Shown here one piece after another: positions 1-10,100 of a stretch of DNA of 23,683 nt. The position numbers were made by a program, and so were the translations under genes. Within the stretch, counting starts at the first letter, position 1. Each line of letters begins with the position of its first letter. Below the pieces are notes generated by a model, which had not been told where the DNA came from, searched no databases, and saw nothing but the letters and a program-made list of their open reading frames with translations. The stretch comes from a virus, in the IMG/VR virus record IMGVR_UViG_3300010885_010803, positions 1 to 23,683 of that record. One strand, 5' to 3'.

Positions 1-2433
1 ATCGGCCTTGTGGGCGATCCCGGCCCGCTGATCCCCAACTTAATGGTTGGCGGCGTACAAGCTATTGGTGGGGTAGGGACAGTCACGGCAGGAACGGTGG
101 TCCTCCCCCTAACCCCACTACTCCGGCTAGACGCAGACGACCCGGCGTCTTACCCCGGTACAGGCACCACTTGGTACGACATCAGCGGAAACGGTTACGA
201 TACGTCCTTAAATTCCAACACGGTGTACGACGCCAGCGGCGGTGGCGCGCCCGCGATGCAGTTCGCCAATCCGTTACGACAGACAGCGTCTGGCACTGCC
301 ATCGCGGGCACGGCTGGCGAGATTACGTGTAGTGCTCTGGCTACCCCGGTGTACGTCGGGTCTATGGTGCAAGTATTCGGAGTCCCTAGTGGGACCGGGG
401 CAATCTCTGGTTACGTCAACCCCACAACGTATTTTGTTTCCGCCACGAACAGCTCTACGTCTTTCACGTTGTCTACAACGCTAGGGGTCGCGACGCCGGT
501 CACTACTACGGCGGGAACGACCACGGGGTTAACGTTCTACATTACGTCTAATTCGTACGCGCAAGTACCTACCGCGATGATCGAGACGTTGTCAGTAAAT
601 ACTGGGCTAGGAACCACAGTTGATAAAGCCTATACATTTGATGTGTGGGTTAAATTCTCAGACTTAAGCCCGTTTGTTCAAACCACAGCTACTACAGGCG
701 CTTATCACTCCACAAACGGAGCGATGGTATTAGACGGTAGTTCAAACTCTCAAGGGAATTATTTAGTTAGAATAGGATCGGTAGACGGTGGGTCATACCT
801 TAGAGCGGGTATAAATCAGTATTATTCGATAATTACCAAGGAGTCATCTACCGGCCCGTGGGCACCGTTAGTAGACCGTTGGTATAACTTAACAATGGTG
901 TATACAAACACCCAAGCGGACTCTGACGCAATAAAACTGTATGTCGATGGAACGCTTATTAGCTCGGGACGGGCATATTCAGGAAATGACCCGTCAAACA
1001 TAACTGGAATAATCAGGAATTCCTCCGGCTTTAACGCATTAAATATTGGGGCTAACACGTTTACGGGGCAAAATACGTCTCAGTATGTTTATTTTAGCCA
1101 ATCTATAATCGGGTGGATCCCAGTCGTCAACGGGTATGCCCGAGAACTAACGGCACTTGAAATCCAAGACAGCTATACCTATTACGCATCACGGTTCACT
1201 AATCCTGCGCTACCCGTCCCAGCAACCACTCTTTACGGTACTCCCATTGCGCTGTACGACACCGCTATCACGGACTACGGGCAGTATGGCGACTATTCCG
1301 TTGGCGATTCGTTGTTCTTACCCACGTTTGGCAACGGGTCTAATTCTTACACCTCCACTAGCGGGCTGGTTAATCAGGTAGATTATCTCACCACGACGCC
1401 CGTGACGCTAACAGTATCGGGGGTTGACGCTAGTGGCGTAATAACATACTCCACAATTTCAGGTACCTACCCGGCGGGCCTGCCTCCCATGACGCCTATT
1501 GTTATAACGGGGACTCTTACGGGTGCTGCTACGGGGTCTCTAAGAGCAACGTATGTAAGCGGGAGCGTGTGGTGGACAGCGGGAGCCAATTATTCAAACA
1601 TCGCGAACACCACTTCCTCGACTATTTACCCCAATGGGCCTAAAGAACATACTGTCAATTTTTCTTCAGCGTATTATAACGGTGGCGGCGGGAACTCATC
1701 CCCAATGAACTCCACCGCCGGGACACTAACGGGGCTTATTTTTACTGCCTACCCAAATACTAACCCATTAGTATCTTTCAATGCAGGTACCGGTGGGGCG
1801 TATTACGATAACAGCGCCGGGCTTTTACCACCAACACTTTCCAGCGCTCGCCCGCTGTATGTTACATATACTGGGGATTCGTCGCTCACCATCTTCCCGG
1901 CGCAGAATCTTCAGACCATATTAACTACCCGCGCGGCGTTCACTATTAATGTGTGGTATTATCACACGGCGTTCCCAACAATATCTAGTTCGGTTATAGC
2001 GCAAATTTGGGAAGGCACATTCTACGCGCCTAGCGCGGGTAATTCCGACGTCGGCTTTAGTATTGGTAATAACGTCGGTGGGTCTTACGACGAAATATGC
2101 GCGGGCATATACAATAGAAGTTTGGCTGCGTGGGCAAATACTGCGTCAATACCAGCAACGCTTAATACTTGGTACAACTACACCATGACGTTTAGCGGCG
2201 GCGCAGGGACAATAACTTTCTATCGCAATGCCGTATCAATCGGAACCGCCGCTGTTAGCGGTACAATTACGCAGCCCAGTCCGGTTAACCCAATTGCAGT
2301 GACTCGAAATTTCCAAGCAACTCCATCAGTAGCTCCCGGCAAGCTCGGCGCGCTCCAAATCTACGACGTGGAGTTAACCGGCGCGCAGGTGACGCAGAAC
2401 TGGAACCACTTTAAGACGCGGTACGGGTACTAG
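1..2433 (+). CDS. Tail fibre / receptor-binding protein with two LamG-like domains (5' end cut by window)
   Basis: The frame is open from base 1. The first possible start is a GTG at 10, with no clear ribosome binding site visible, so I treat this as the 3' part of a longer gene. From the GTG it encodes 807 residues. Two concanavalin/LamG-like domains are visible, at about residues 200-390 and 615-805. Each has a strand ending in an aromatic-rich VW core (YTFDVW at 208-213, FTINVW at 644-649), then a WYN-(L/Y)-TM strand and a late LYVDGT / FYRNAV strand. Each is preceded by a small beta-rich insert ending in AGTxTGLxF (168-176 and 570-578), which suggests an internal duplication. LamG domains in phage tail proteins usually bind surface sugars, so an adhesin role at the virion tip is likely. 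The exact family is not certain. Confidence 0.8.
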   Translation: MGLVGDPGPLIPNLMVGGVQAIGGVGTVTAGTVVLPLTPLLRLDADDPASYPGTGTTWYDISGNGYDTSLNSNTVYDASGGGAPAMQFANPLRQTASGTAIAGTAGEITCSALATPVYVGSMVQVFGVPSGTGAISGYVNPTTYFVSATNSSTSFTLSTTLGVATPVTTTAGTTTGLTFYITSNSYAQVPTAMIETLSVNTGLGTTVDKAYTFDVWVKFSDLSPFVQTTATTGAYHSTNGAMVLDGSSNSQGNYLVRIGSVDGGSYLRAGINQYYSIITKESSTGPWAPLVDRWYNLTMVYTNTQADSDAIKLYVDGTLISSGRAYSGNDPSNITGIIRNSSGFNALNIGANTFTGQNTSQYVYFSQSIIGWIPVVNGYARELTALEIQDSYTYYASRFTNPALPVPATTLYGTPIALYDTAITDYGQYGDYSVGDSLFLPTFGNGSNSYTSTSGLVNQVDYLTTTPVTLTVSGVDASGVITYSTISGTYPAGLPPMTPIVITGTLTGAATGSLRATYVSGSVWWTAGANYSNIANTTSSTIYPNGPKEHTVNFSSAYYNGGGGNSSPMNSTAGTLTGLIFTAYPNTNPLVSFNAGTGGAYYDNSAGLLPPTLSSARPLYVTYTGDSSLTIFPAQNLQTILTTRAAFTINVWYYHTAFPTISSSVIAQIWEGTFYAPSAGNSDVGFSIGNNVGGSYDEICAGIYNRSLAAWANTASIPATLNTWYNYTMTFSGGAGTITFYRNAVSIGTAAVSGTITQPSPVNPIAVTRNFQATPSVAPGKLGALQIYDVELTGAQVTQNWNHFKTRYGY

Positions 2434-2435
2434 CG

Positions 2436-2918
2436 ATGGCGTTTGACAACTACAGTTCCCCGAACCTCCCGGTTCCGCCGAACACTTACAGCCGGGCTTA
2501 CTTCATGCAGTTGGTGCGGGCGTTGGGGACGTTCTTCAAAATCTCTGACTCTCGCGCGGGCCTGACCATAGACAGCGTCACGACCAAAATTCTCCGGCTG
2601 TCCGTCGCGCAATTCATCGGTGTTAACGGGGTCAACAATAATTTATCGCTGGCTTCCGCGAGCTTTATCCGCATCAACACCCCCACGGCGAATTTCTCGA
2701 TTACGGGGATGGCCGGAGGGCTTGACGGTAGGATGCTGGTTCTATTTAATTCAACAACCTATAATATGACCATCGCCAACAATAGTGGCAGCAGCCTCCT
2801 TGCAAATCGGATTCTCACGGGCACCAACGCGGATATTGTGACTGTTGGTCAAGGGGCGGTCACATTGATTTACTCCGTAAATGACTTTAGGTGGATCGTC
2901 ACTTCTCTCCAAGCGTAG
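2436..2918 (+). CDS. Small tail-fibre-associated structural protein, 160 aa
   Basis: The ATG lies two bases after the stop of the LamG gene, so the pair is probably translationally coupled. The N-terminus (MAFDNYSSPNLP, then YSRAYFMQLVRALGTFF) resembles short proteins that sit beside tail fibre genes in many podovirus-like phages. The first 40 residues contain a helix. From about residue 45 onward the protein is beta-rich (LSVAQFIGVNG, ANFSITGM, DGRMLVLFNS, GAVTLIYS, RWIVTSL), consistent with a trimeric beta-structured tail or baseplate piece. No catalytic motif or membrane segment is seen. The tail assignment rests on context and general resemblance, and the precise role is unknown. Confidence 0.7.
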   Translation: MAFDNYSSPNLPVPPNTYSRAYFMQLVRALGTFFKISDSRAGLTIDSVTTKILRLSVAQFIGVNGVNNNLSLASASFIRINTPTANFSITGMAGGLDGRMLVLFNSTTYNMTIANNSGSSLLANRILTGTNADIVTVGQGAVTLIYSVNDFRWIVTSLQA

Positions 2919-2929
2919 GATAAAAAATC

Positions 2930-4090
2930 ATGAGTCGAGCACGCAAGCACGATTACAAAGGCATCGCGGCTCTAGGGCGCGGCGAAGACACCATGCTCGT
3001 GCACATGACCCCGCACGAAGTTCACAGTCTCCAAGCGCTTGCAGAAGCCCACGGCGGTTCCCTCACAATTAATCCTGATACCGGATACCCAGAAGCTGGG
3101 TTTTTTAGCAAACTTTTGCCCATTATCGCGGGCATTGGTATTTCGTTGATCCCCGGGGGAGCGGCGTTCGCCCCAGCGGTTGTTGGACTTGGTAGTGCGG
3201 TCGCTAAAAAAGCATCCGGTGGGACGTGGGGCAACTCGCTTAAAAGCGGCATACTGGGCGCGATAGGCGGATACGGTGGAGCCCAACTTGGAACGGGGCT
3301 AATGGCGGCAGGGGCTAAGGGCGCGGGCGCGGGTTTGGCGGGGGCAAATAGTTTTATAGGGGGGGTTGGGGGGGAAGCGACGGCACAGGGAGCAGCCGAA
3401 GCAGCCGAAGCCGCTGGAGCGGGGTCTTTTGCGGGGAACGCAAGCCAAGCCCTATCCGGGGTAAAAAATCTCTACGGTGCCAAAGATTTCTCTGGGTTCG
3501 TACCGGCCAGTGCAAGCAATTTGCTGAGCGGTGGGCGCGGGCTTGCAATGATGGCAGGTTTGGGGTTGGCCCCGGCATTAGTCGGCGCGGCTACTAAAAA
3601 GCAGCCTAATTCTGCCCCCATCAAGTCGCCATTTGGCCCTTACACGGGACCGTGGACTGCTTCACGGGGCAAGATGAGTCTTCCAGATAGCGACTACTAT
3701 ACTTCTGGATACTCTAACCACAATTATTTTCCAGAGCGGATGGCCTACACCTCCCCCAATGCGCCGACGTTTTATGCGGCGGAGGGCGGGGGTATTGCGA
3801 GCCTACCGGGACCACAAGGCCCCGCCCCCGGGGCTGTAGAGGGCATGTTGTCGGGTCCGGGTGACGGCATGAGTGACTCCATCCCCGCCAATATCGACGG
3901 TAAACAGGAAGCCCGGCTAGCCGATGGCGAGTTTGTTCTCCCGGCGGATGTGGTCTCGCACATTGGCAACGGATCGTCAAAGTCCGGCTCCCAGCGGTTG
4001 TACTCAATGATGGACGCAATTCGGGAAGCAAGAACTGGTAACCCAGCTCAAGGCAAGCAAATTAACCCTGATAAATTCCTACCCGCGTAG
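2930..4090 (+). CDS. Gly/Ala-rich internal virion-like protein with C-terminal ADGEFVLP motif, 386 aa
   Basis: The ATG is preceded by AGGA nine bases upstream. The N-terminus has the pattern DTMLVHMTPHEV...INPDTGYPEAGFF, which recurs in proteins of uncultured tailed phages. Residues 59-94 are strongly hydrophobic (FFSKLLPIIAGIGISLIPGG onward). A long Gly/Ala-rich stretch follows to about residue 215 and could associate with or cross membrane. The C-terminal third carries EGGGIASLPG near 285-294 and ARLADGEFVLPADVVSHIGN from 328, ending in a helical tail (YSMMDAIREARTG). This architecture and its place between tail genes and the giant protein suggest a capsid-internal or DNA-ejection protein. 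No enzyme motif is visible. A tape-measure-like role is less likely because the protein is short. Confidence 0.75.
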   Translation: MSRARKHDYKGIAALGRGEDTMLVHMTPHEVHSLQALAEAHGGSLTINPDTGYPEAGFFSKLLPIIAGIGISLIPGGAAFAPAVVGLGSAVAKKASGGTWGNSLKSGILGAIGGYGGAQLGTGLMAAGAKGAGAGLAGANSFIGGVGGEATAQGAAEAAEAAGAGSFAGNASQALSGVKNLYGAKDFSGFVPASASNLLSGGRGLAMMAGLGLAPALVGAATKKQPNSAPIKSPFGPYTGPWTASRGKMSLPDSDYYTSGYSNHNYFPERMAYTSPNAPTFYAAEGGGIASLPGPQGPAPGAVEGMLSGPGDGMSDSIPANIDGKQEARLADGEFVLPADVVSHIGNGSSKSGSQRLYSMMDAIREARTGNPAQGKQINPDKFLPA

Positions 4091-4130
4091 GGTTTACGTC
4101 ATTGGGCATTATTAGGATAGGAAAATAATT

Positions 4131-5042
4131 ATGGCTAATTCAATTTACGGGCAACCAGCGGCAGGGGCAAACGGCACCCAGCAAACATCAAGAACCATTG
4201 CCCCCGGCATGGTGCCGCATGTACAAAATATAGCAGACAGAGCGCAAGGCCTGTCAAATCTCCCGTATGAAACATATCCGGGGCCGCGAATAGCGCCATT
4301 TTCCGACGGGGAAACCAACGCACAGACAAACATCGCGGGGATGAAAAACCCGCAGGAGTTTGACGACGCCTACAATACGTATAAACAAAATACGCAGTAC
4401 ACCCCGGGTATGTTCGGTGCTGCCGAAGCCGCGCAGTATATGAATCCGTATACTCACAACGTGACGGACATCGGCATTCGGGATTTAAACGAACAGGCCG
4501 CGCGCAGTATGGCCTTGGCGGGGGTTAACTCTGCGCGTACCGGCGGCTACGGTGGCAGCGGCAACGCGATTATGAACGCCACGACCGCGAGGACGTTAAA
4601 TCGGGACGTGGCAGATCTGTCAACTAAAGGGCAGTACGATGCGTACAATAACGCACAAAACCAATTTAATACGTACCAAGATCAGCTAGAAAACGCGGCA
4701 AACATACGTAATACTTCCGCACAAGGTTTGGCATCGCTGGGATCTACGAAACAAGCCACCGACTTAGAACGGTACGGCGCACAAAATGCTGCGGGCACGG
4801 ACGTCCGAAACATGCAGCAGCGCCAATATGACATGGGCTACGACGAATTCCAAAAACAAATTGAGCATCCGTATAAGGGCCTTTCGTATTATGCCAACCT
4901 TTTTAACGGCATAAACCCTTCTCTGGGAGAATATACAACCCAACAAAACACGACCCCCACGAATACAGCATCGCAGTTGGCAGGACTTGGGCTAGCTGGG
5001 TTTGGTGAGTATAACAAGTACCTTAAGGCGACCAAGGGATGA
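4131..5042 (+). CDS. Putative internal virion / DNA-ejection protein, 303 aa
   Basis: An AGGA-type ribosome binding site precedes the ATG in a 40-base gap that holds no other feature. The protein is rich in Asn, Gln, Ala and Tyr. It begins with a Pro-rich segment (YETYPGPRIAPFSDGE, about 48-63), followed by the MNPYTHNVTDIGIRDLNEQ pattern and a Gly-rich turn (SARTGGYGGSGNAI). A long helical region then runs to about residue 240 (YDAYNNAQNQFNTYQDQLENAANI). This layout is common in a podovirus-associated family that lies next to ADGEFVLP-type proteins, but I cannot name the family. The last codons overlap the next start as ATGA. No signal peptide, membrane helix or catalytic motif is seen. I infer a structural or ejection role from context. 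Confidence 0.7.
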   Translation: MANSIYGQPAAGANGTQQTSRTIAPGMVPHVQNIADRAQGLSNLPYETYPGPRIAPFSDGETNAQTNIAGMKNPQEFDDAYNTYKQNTQYTPGMFGAAEAAQYMNPYTHNVTDIGIRDLNEQAARSMALAGVNSARTGGYGGSGNAIMNATTARTLNRDVADLSTKGQYDAYNNAQNQFNTYQDQLENAANIRNTSAQGLASLGSTKQATDLERYGAQNAAGTDVRNMQQRQYDMGYDEFQKQIEHPYKGLSYYANLFNGINPSLGEYTTQQNTTPTNTASQLAGLGLAGFGEYNKYLKATKG

Positions 5043-7132
5043 GCATTCCAACCTCTGGACCATTTGCGGACCAAAATCTTACCGCTCTATTCCCGAAACT
5101 CATGAAGTTTACGCCACAACAGCTAAGTCAGGTGCAGGGACTTCCGGGTTGGTTTATGGCATCGGTGCTTGGCGCGCAGGCCGATGCCCGTGCGCAAGGG
5201 GCACAACTTACCCCGCCTACCCAGACCGTTGTCCAGCGAGTAATCGATCAAGCGGTAGGTGCGCCGCCTGCGGGCGCTGAGATGCCCGCTCCTCAAGCCC
5301 CGACGCAGATGGCGTCGCACGGTGGGTACATCCACGACTACGGTGTTGCGAGCCTCCCGTACGAGGCCAATTACGGGCACGGCGGGATTGTGTCGTTTTA
5401 TGGCGGGGGGGATACGGATTTAGACAAAGAGTTGCAGAAATACACACCGGAAGAAATGGCGAATATAAGATCAGGCTTAGATGCCTACGCTCTTAATAAA
5501 CGCCGCACACCGGAAGAAATGGCGAATATAAGATCAGGCTTAGCTGACTACGCTCTTAATAAACGCCGCACACCGGAAGAAATGGCGAATATAAGATCAG
5601 GCTTAGCTGACTACGCTAATAAGAAAAAATCTGCGCACAGTGGAGCTCCTATCAAAGTTAGCGCTATTCCGTCGTATAGCTACGGGATGGATATGAGTAC
5701 TGCCGACGCCGCAGCTAAATTCAGTAAATTTGCGCAAGAAAATCCTGCCCAAGCTAAAGCTATAGGAGTTGCAGTGGGCGCAGTTGGCGTAGCCGGAGTG
5801 ACGGCGGCTTTAACTGTCGCAGGTCCGGCGGCGTTGGCGTTGGGCCTCGAGGGATGCGAGGCTCTCGCACCTCATATTGCAAAACTAGGCTATAAAGGAG
5901 TGATGACAGTATTGGCTGGTGGTGGCGGTGGATACTTGGGGTATAGCGCAGCAGATACTGCTGCAACCCCCTTACCTCCCGAGGTTCCCGGGGTTCCCCA
6001 CCACCCGCACAATACCCAGAAACCCGCGTGGGATGTTACGAACTCCGGAACGGGCTGGATGGGGGCGGGAGATCCAAATTCAGCGACTCCCGGTATTTCT
6101 GTTTTCAAAGACCCGTCGATGGACGATTCTGCGGACGCTTCCGCCACGGGCGCAGCACAAAACTTTGGGCTCCCCCCGATTAATTCTGAGATTCCGCCAT
6201 ACCCAGACTTCGTTCCGCAAGAACTACCTCCGAAATACGATGAGATAGAAGAAGCCAAAAAACAAGCCGCCGCAAATGAGCGGTTCCACGTAGATCCGGA
6301 CTACGCCAAAAACGAACTTGCTAAAAACGATGCAAAACTTGCACAAAACGAAGAAGAACGCAAAGGCGTTTATTCAGGGGAAGCACTTTCAAGATTTGGT
6401 ATGGCGTTGGCTAATAATAATTCAGGCCAAGGGCTCCTAACGGGAATAGCTCAAGCAGCACCCAATTACGCCGCTGCGACTGGAGAGGGTAACGAATACG
6501 CCCGTACCCGTGCCGACCTGTTAGATACTCACGGAGAGCTGCTGCGGGGACAGGAACAGGAGAGGAATGTCAACCGCGCCGACGCGGCGTTTGCGGATCA
6601 AAATAAACGCGAAGCTGAAATACGTGTCGCCAAGAATGCCGACATAAATGCAAAACTCCAATACGGTATTAACAAATCGACGACTCAAGCTGAACAACGC
6701 GATAGAATTACGTCACAAATGACAGAAATGGCTAAACTTATAGAATCCGCTAGGCAAAGTAATCAATCTTTATTAGAACTTCAACGAGAACACGATCTAA
6801 CAGCTCAGTCTACTTTACAAACCCTTATAGCAAAAGGGGCAGATTTAGATAAAGTAGAAGCTGGAAAACAAGCAGTAAGTGACAGTAAAAATTTAACATC
6901 TGTTGTTACAAAATTAAACACAGATTTTACTACTTTACTAAAAAGTGGTACAGCCGGAGTTATAGAAGCTGATCGGGAAAATTTTGTTAGTCGGGGGCTT
7001 GCCCGGTATAAAGCGGCACTTGGATCTCAGTTATCGGTAGACAATCAGGGGGCTCCGGGGATTGCTGGACTCCCGGTTAGTTCAGCGTATGCAAACATGA
7101 CCTCCGCAGCTAATTCCGTCGGGAGACCATAA
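5039..7132 (+). CDS. Putative internal virion protein with three 21-residue tandem repeats, 697 aa
   Basis: The start overlaps the previous stop (ATGA), which implies coupled translation. Domains in order: an N-terminal helical segment to about residue 75; a Pro/Ala linker; a Gly-rich stretch with HGGYIHDYGVASLP and HGGIVSFYGGG (94-124) that echoes the GGGIASLPG motif two genes upstream; three copies of TPEEMANIRSGL(AD/DA)YA (136-198); two hydrophobic Ala/Val/Gly segments (about 238-272 and 286-306); a Pro-rich acidic linker; and a long charged helical region (about 395-650) likely to form coiled coil. The hydrophobic-plus-coiled-coil layout fits proteins that leave the capsid with the DNA, but that is inference. 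The A+T content rises toward the 3' end. No enzyme motif was recognised. Confidence 0.75.
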   Translation: MSIPTSGPFADQNLTALFPKLMKFTPQQLSQVQGLPGWFMASVLGAQADARAQGAQLTPPTQTVVQRVIDQAVGAPPAGAEMPAPQAPTQMASHGGYIHDYGVASLPYEANYGHGGIVSFYGGGDTDLDKELQKYTPEEMANIRSGLDAYALNKRRTPEEMANIRSGLADYALNKRRTPEEMANIRSGLADYANKKKSAHSGAPIKVSAIPSYSYGMDMSTADAAAKFSKFAQENPAQAKAIGVAVGAVGVAGVTAALTVAGPAALALGLEGCEALAPHIAKLGYKGVMTVLAGGGGGYLGYSAADTAATPLPPEVPGVPHHPHNTQKPAWDVTNSGTGWMGAGDPNSATPGISVFKDPSMDDSADASATGAAQNFGLPPINSEIPPYPDFVPQELPPKYDEIEEAKKQAAANERFHVDPDYAKNELAKNDAKLAQNEEERKGVYSGEALSRFGMALANNNSGQGLLTGIAQAAPNYAAATGEGNEYARTRADLLDTHGELLRGQEQERNVNRADAAFADQNKREAEIRVAKNADINAKLQYGINKSTTQAEQRDRITSQMTEMAKLIESARQSNQSLLELQREHDLTAQSTLQTLIAKGADLDKVEAGKQAVSDSKNLTSVVTKLNTDFTTLLKSGTAGVIEADRENFVSRGLARYKAALGSQLSVDNQGAPGIAGLPVSSAYANMTSAANSVGRP
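5444..5632 (+). repeat. Three in-frame 63-bp tandem repeats
   Basis: Copies begin at 5444, 5507 and 5570, each opening with ACACCGGAAGAAATGGCG. The first and second differ by two bases (GATGCC versus GCTGAC), which swaps Asp-Ala for Ala-Asp. The third has lost the CTT codon near its end and diverges into Lys codons. The near identity at DNA level points to recent duplication by slippage or recombination. Each copy encodes 21 residues that are probably helical. Confidence 0.95.
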
Positions 7133-10100
7133 ATGTTAGCCACGCTACGAAATAAAGCCGGGGATGTGGTTGCTCAGCTAGAGGTTCCAGAGGGGGCTAG
7201 TAAATACGATATTTTAAATCAGTATTATCAAAGCCAAATTCCTGCGGCACCCGCTGCGCCCGCTGCGCCCACCGAGACCCCCGGGTTAATGAGTACCGCG
7301 CTGTCCGGGTTTAGTCGTGGCATGTCGCAGACAGGTATATTGGCTTTTAATGTAGTCCCCGCCATGATTGCGGACGCTATGGGGCGTAAAGACGTAGCGG
7401 AAACCAAGCTAAAAGCTGCTGCTGACGCGCAAGCGGAATTAGAGCGCACGAATCCTCACCAAGTACAGTCGTACAAAGATGTAAATTTTAGTAATTTTGG
7501 GCGGTACGGAGCCGAGCGATTGGGCGAAGGTCTAGCCTCTATGGTGCCATCCCTCGTTACGGGTGGTGTGGGGGCCAAGTTAGGGGCTATGGCGGCGGGA
7601 AGATACGCGGCAACCCGTGCGGCGGCGCTTATAGGCCCTTCCCTCCCCGGGGCAGCAGCACTGCAAGTAGCCAAAGCCGGAGCCTCTGGGGCCGCTACGG
7701 GGGCGCTAGCGGGGGCATTTACGGGATCGTACGCCCAGAATTTGCCAGAGGTGTACCAGAACATCTACACCGCCACGGGAAAAACCGCGCTTGGCGCGGC
7801 GGCGGTCACTTCCGTTTTGAGTGCCGCGCTTGACTCCATCATTCCCGCAAAAATTCTTTCCGCGCCGGTTAAGCGCGAAGTCATTAAAAAATTAATGCTT
7901 ACGTCGGGCACTTCGCCGGGGTTCATCAAGACTGTGCTCAAGCACGCGGGTCTAGATGCTGGGATTGAGGGATTAACGGAAGGCGCGCAAGAAGCGCTAA
8001 GCATCACCGCCGAACGAATCAGCGGCGAAAAGAACGGGATGTGGGGGACTCCGGAGTTTGAACGGATCATGGAGTCCAGCCTTAGTGGCGCGCTGCCCGG
8101 GGCGGGCGTTGGGGCGGTAGGCGGTGTACGGCACGGTTTAGAGAATAAAAGCATCCAGCGGGAAATAGCGGACGACAAAACCACAGCAGAAATTACGGCA
8201 AAAGAATCTGCTAGGTCAGCGGCGCTCCCGGCAGAAATCCAAGATCTGGAAGACCAAATCGCGGCCCTACAAGGCCCCGCAGCAACCAGCGCGGTGGATA
8301 AAATTGCGCTTAGAAAAGCAGAAATTGCGCTCGCCGCCGCACAAGCAGAATTCAAACGATTGCAGGTACCGTTCGCGCAACGCGCAGCGCACGACCTCGC
8401 GGAACGTAAACGCATAGACCGGGCAACTCAACAGGCCAAAGACGCCGCAGCGCAGACTAAAGTCGATGAGGAGATTCCCCCGGGAACGTTCGACGCCGTC
8501 CTACAAGAGCTGGTCAAACCACTTCCACGTGGGGAGCAGAAAGCAGCTAAAAATAGAATTTTAAATGGCGTTAAAAACTCTGTTGACATTTCTGGCACTA
8601 AGCTACCAAAAATTACTATGAAGTCCGAGGTGACCCCCGCACATGCGAAACACCTGCGCAATTCGTTAATTGGATTTGATCCACAGGGCACAAGTACGGC
8701 CCATGACACTCTGGGTCAATTCATAAAGATTTTCCTTGGCGAGTCCAATAACGAGGCCGGGGAGGACACGATCGCAACCTACAACCAAACCGTATCTGAC
8801 TTTATAACGCAACAAGCAACACAAGCTGCGGATAAAGCGGAAGCGTCCAGAATAAATGGGCTGAAAAACGATATACGGAAGGACGAGTACCTTGCGTTAG
8901 ACCTTGAGAAAGATCCAGATGCCCGCAAAAAATATTTGGCAAAAGTTAGGGAAAACAACCGTCCTGACTTGGTGTCTCACGCGGCAGTCGCGGACACAAT
9001 AGCTGATGCTACAACATTTGCGGAAACTAATTTTCCGGGGGACACGGACTTCCGCGATGAACTTATTCACAGCAAGTTAGACGAGTTAGACCAAAGTAAT
9101 AAAATATATAAAAACGCGGTAAATAATTCCGCATGGGCTACATCTCAGCGAGCCGCAGCCGCGCGGTTAGCAGCGGACGCCGCCGCAGAGAAAGTAAGAC
9201 TTAAAGCCGCAGCCGATCAGAAAAGAATAGACGATAGAGCCGAAGTCAAAGAAACCAGAGCGAAAAATAAAGCAATAAACGATGCGGAAAGGTTAAGGAA
9301 ACAAACTATACGTGATACAGAAAGAGAGGAAAAAAGCGCAAAAAGAGTTGCGGAAGCTCTTGTAAAAGCACAAAATGCACAAACGACTAAAGACCAAAAT
9401 ATCGCTAACAACCTTCTGCGGATGACACCCGTTGAGGATGTGGTAAATACATATAAAAGACAAGATTCGGACAAAGCTGGCCTGCGGGCTACCTACGGAA
9501 CCGCAGACGGGATATGGAAAACTACGCCATATAAAATCAGTATATTTAACGCCCGAGTAGACGCTCACGAAGCAGCGCTTGCCGATCCAAATACCGACAA
9601 CGCGGAATACCAGTCTTTAATGGCCGCAGCGGAGGCCAATCCCAAAGTTAAACCTCAACTTATAGCAGCCGCGCACGCAACGCCGCACGGTACGGCTATG
9701 GCGGAAACTTTGGCTGGCGTCCGTAATGGAACAATTACCGACCTTCACCCCCTGCTTATGGAGGCCCAACCGGAAGCCTTAGAGAAGTTAACCCGTGCGC
9801 TAGGCCATTCGGTAACTAATCCACTTTCTCCGGCGTTTTTGAACGCTACACGAAAACGGGATGTGGGCCATCTGATAGAGATTGCTCAGGCCAAAAATGA
9901 CCCAGCGGCAATGAAAAAACTACAGGAAACGTACGGTGCACCAAAGGGATCGTCCGAGGAAATTCGTGGGATCGTAGGGAGATTAGTGCCTGCGCCCGCT
10001 GCCGCGCCTGACCCAAACCCGGATGAAGACGCGGATGAAGACGCGCTTACAGAACAGGCGAAAATTGATGTAGACGCTGGGCCTATTGGTGATGCGCTGC

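Noticed and set aside
7765-8415. Antisense open frame of 216 codons opposite the giant gene
   Set aside because: It is a low-complexity Ala/Ser-rich shadow of the Ala-rich sense frame.
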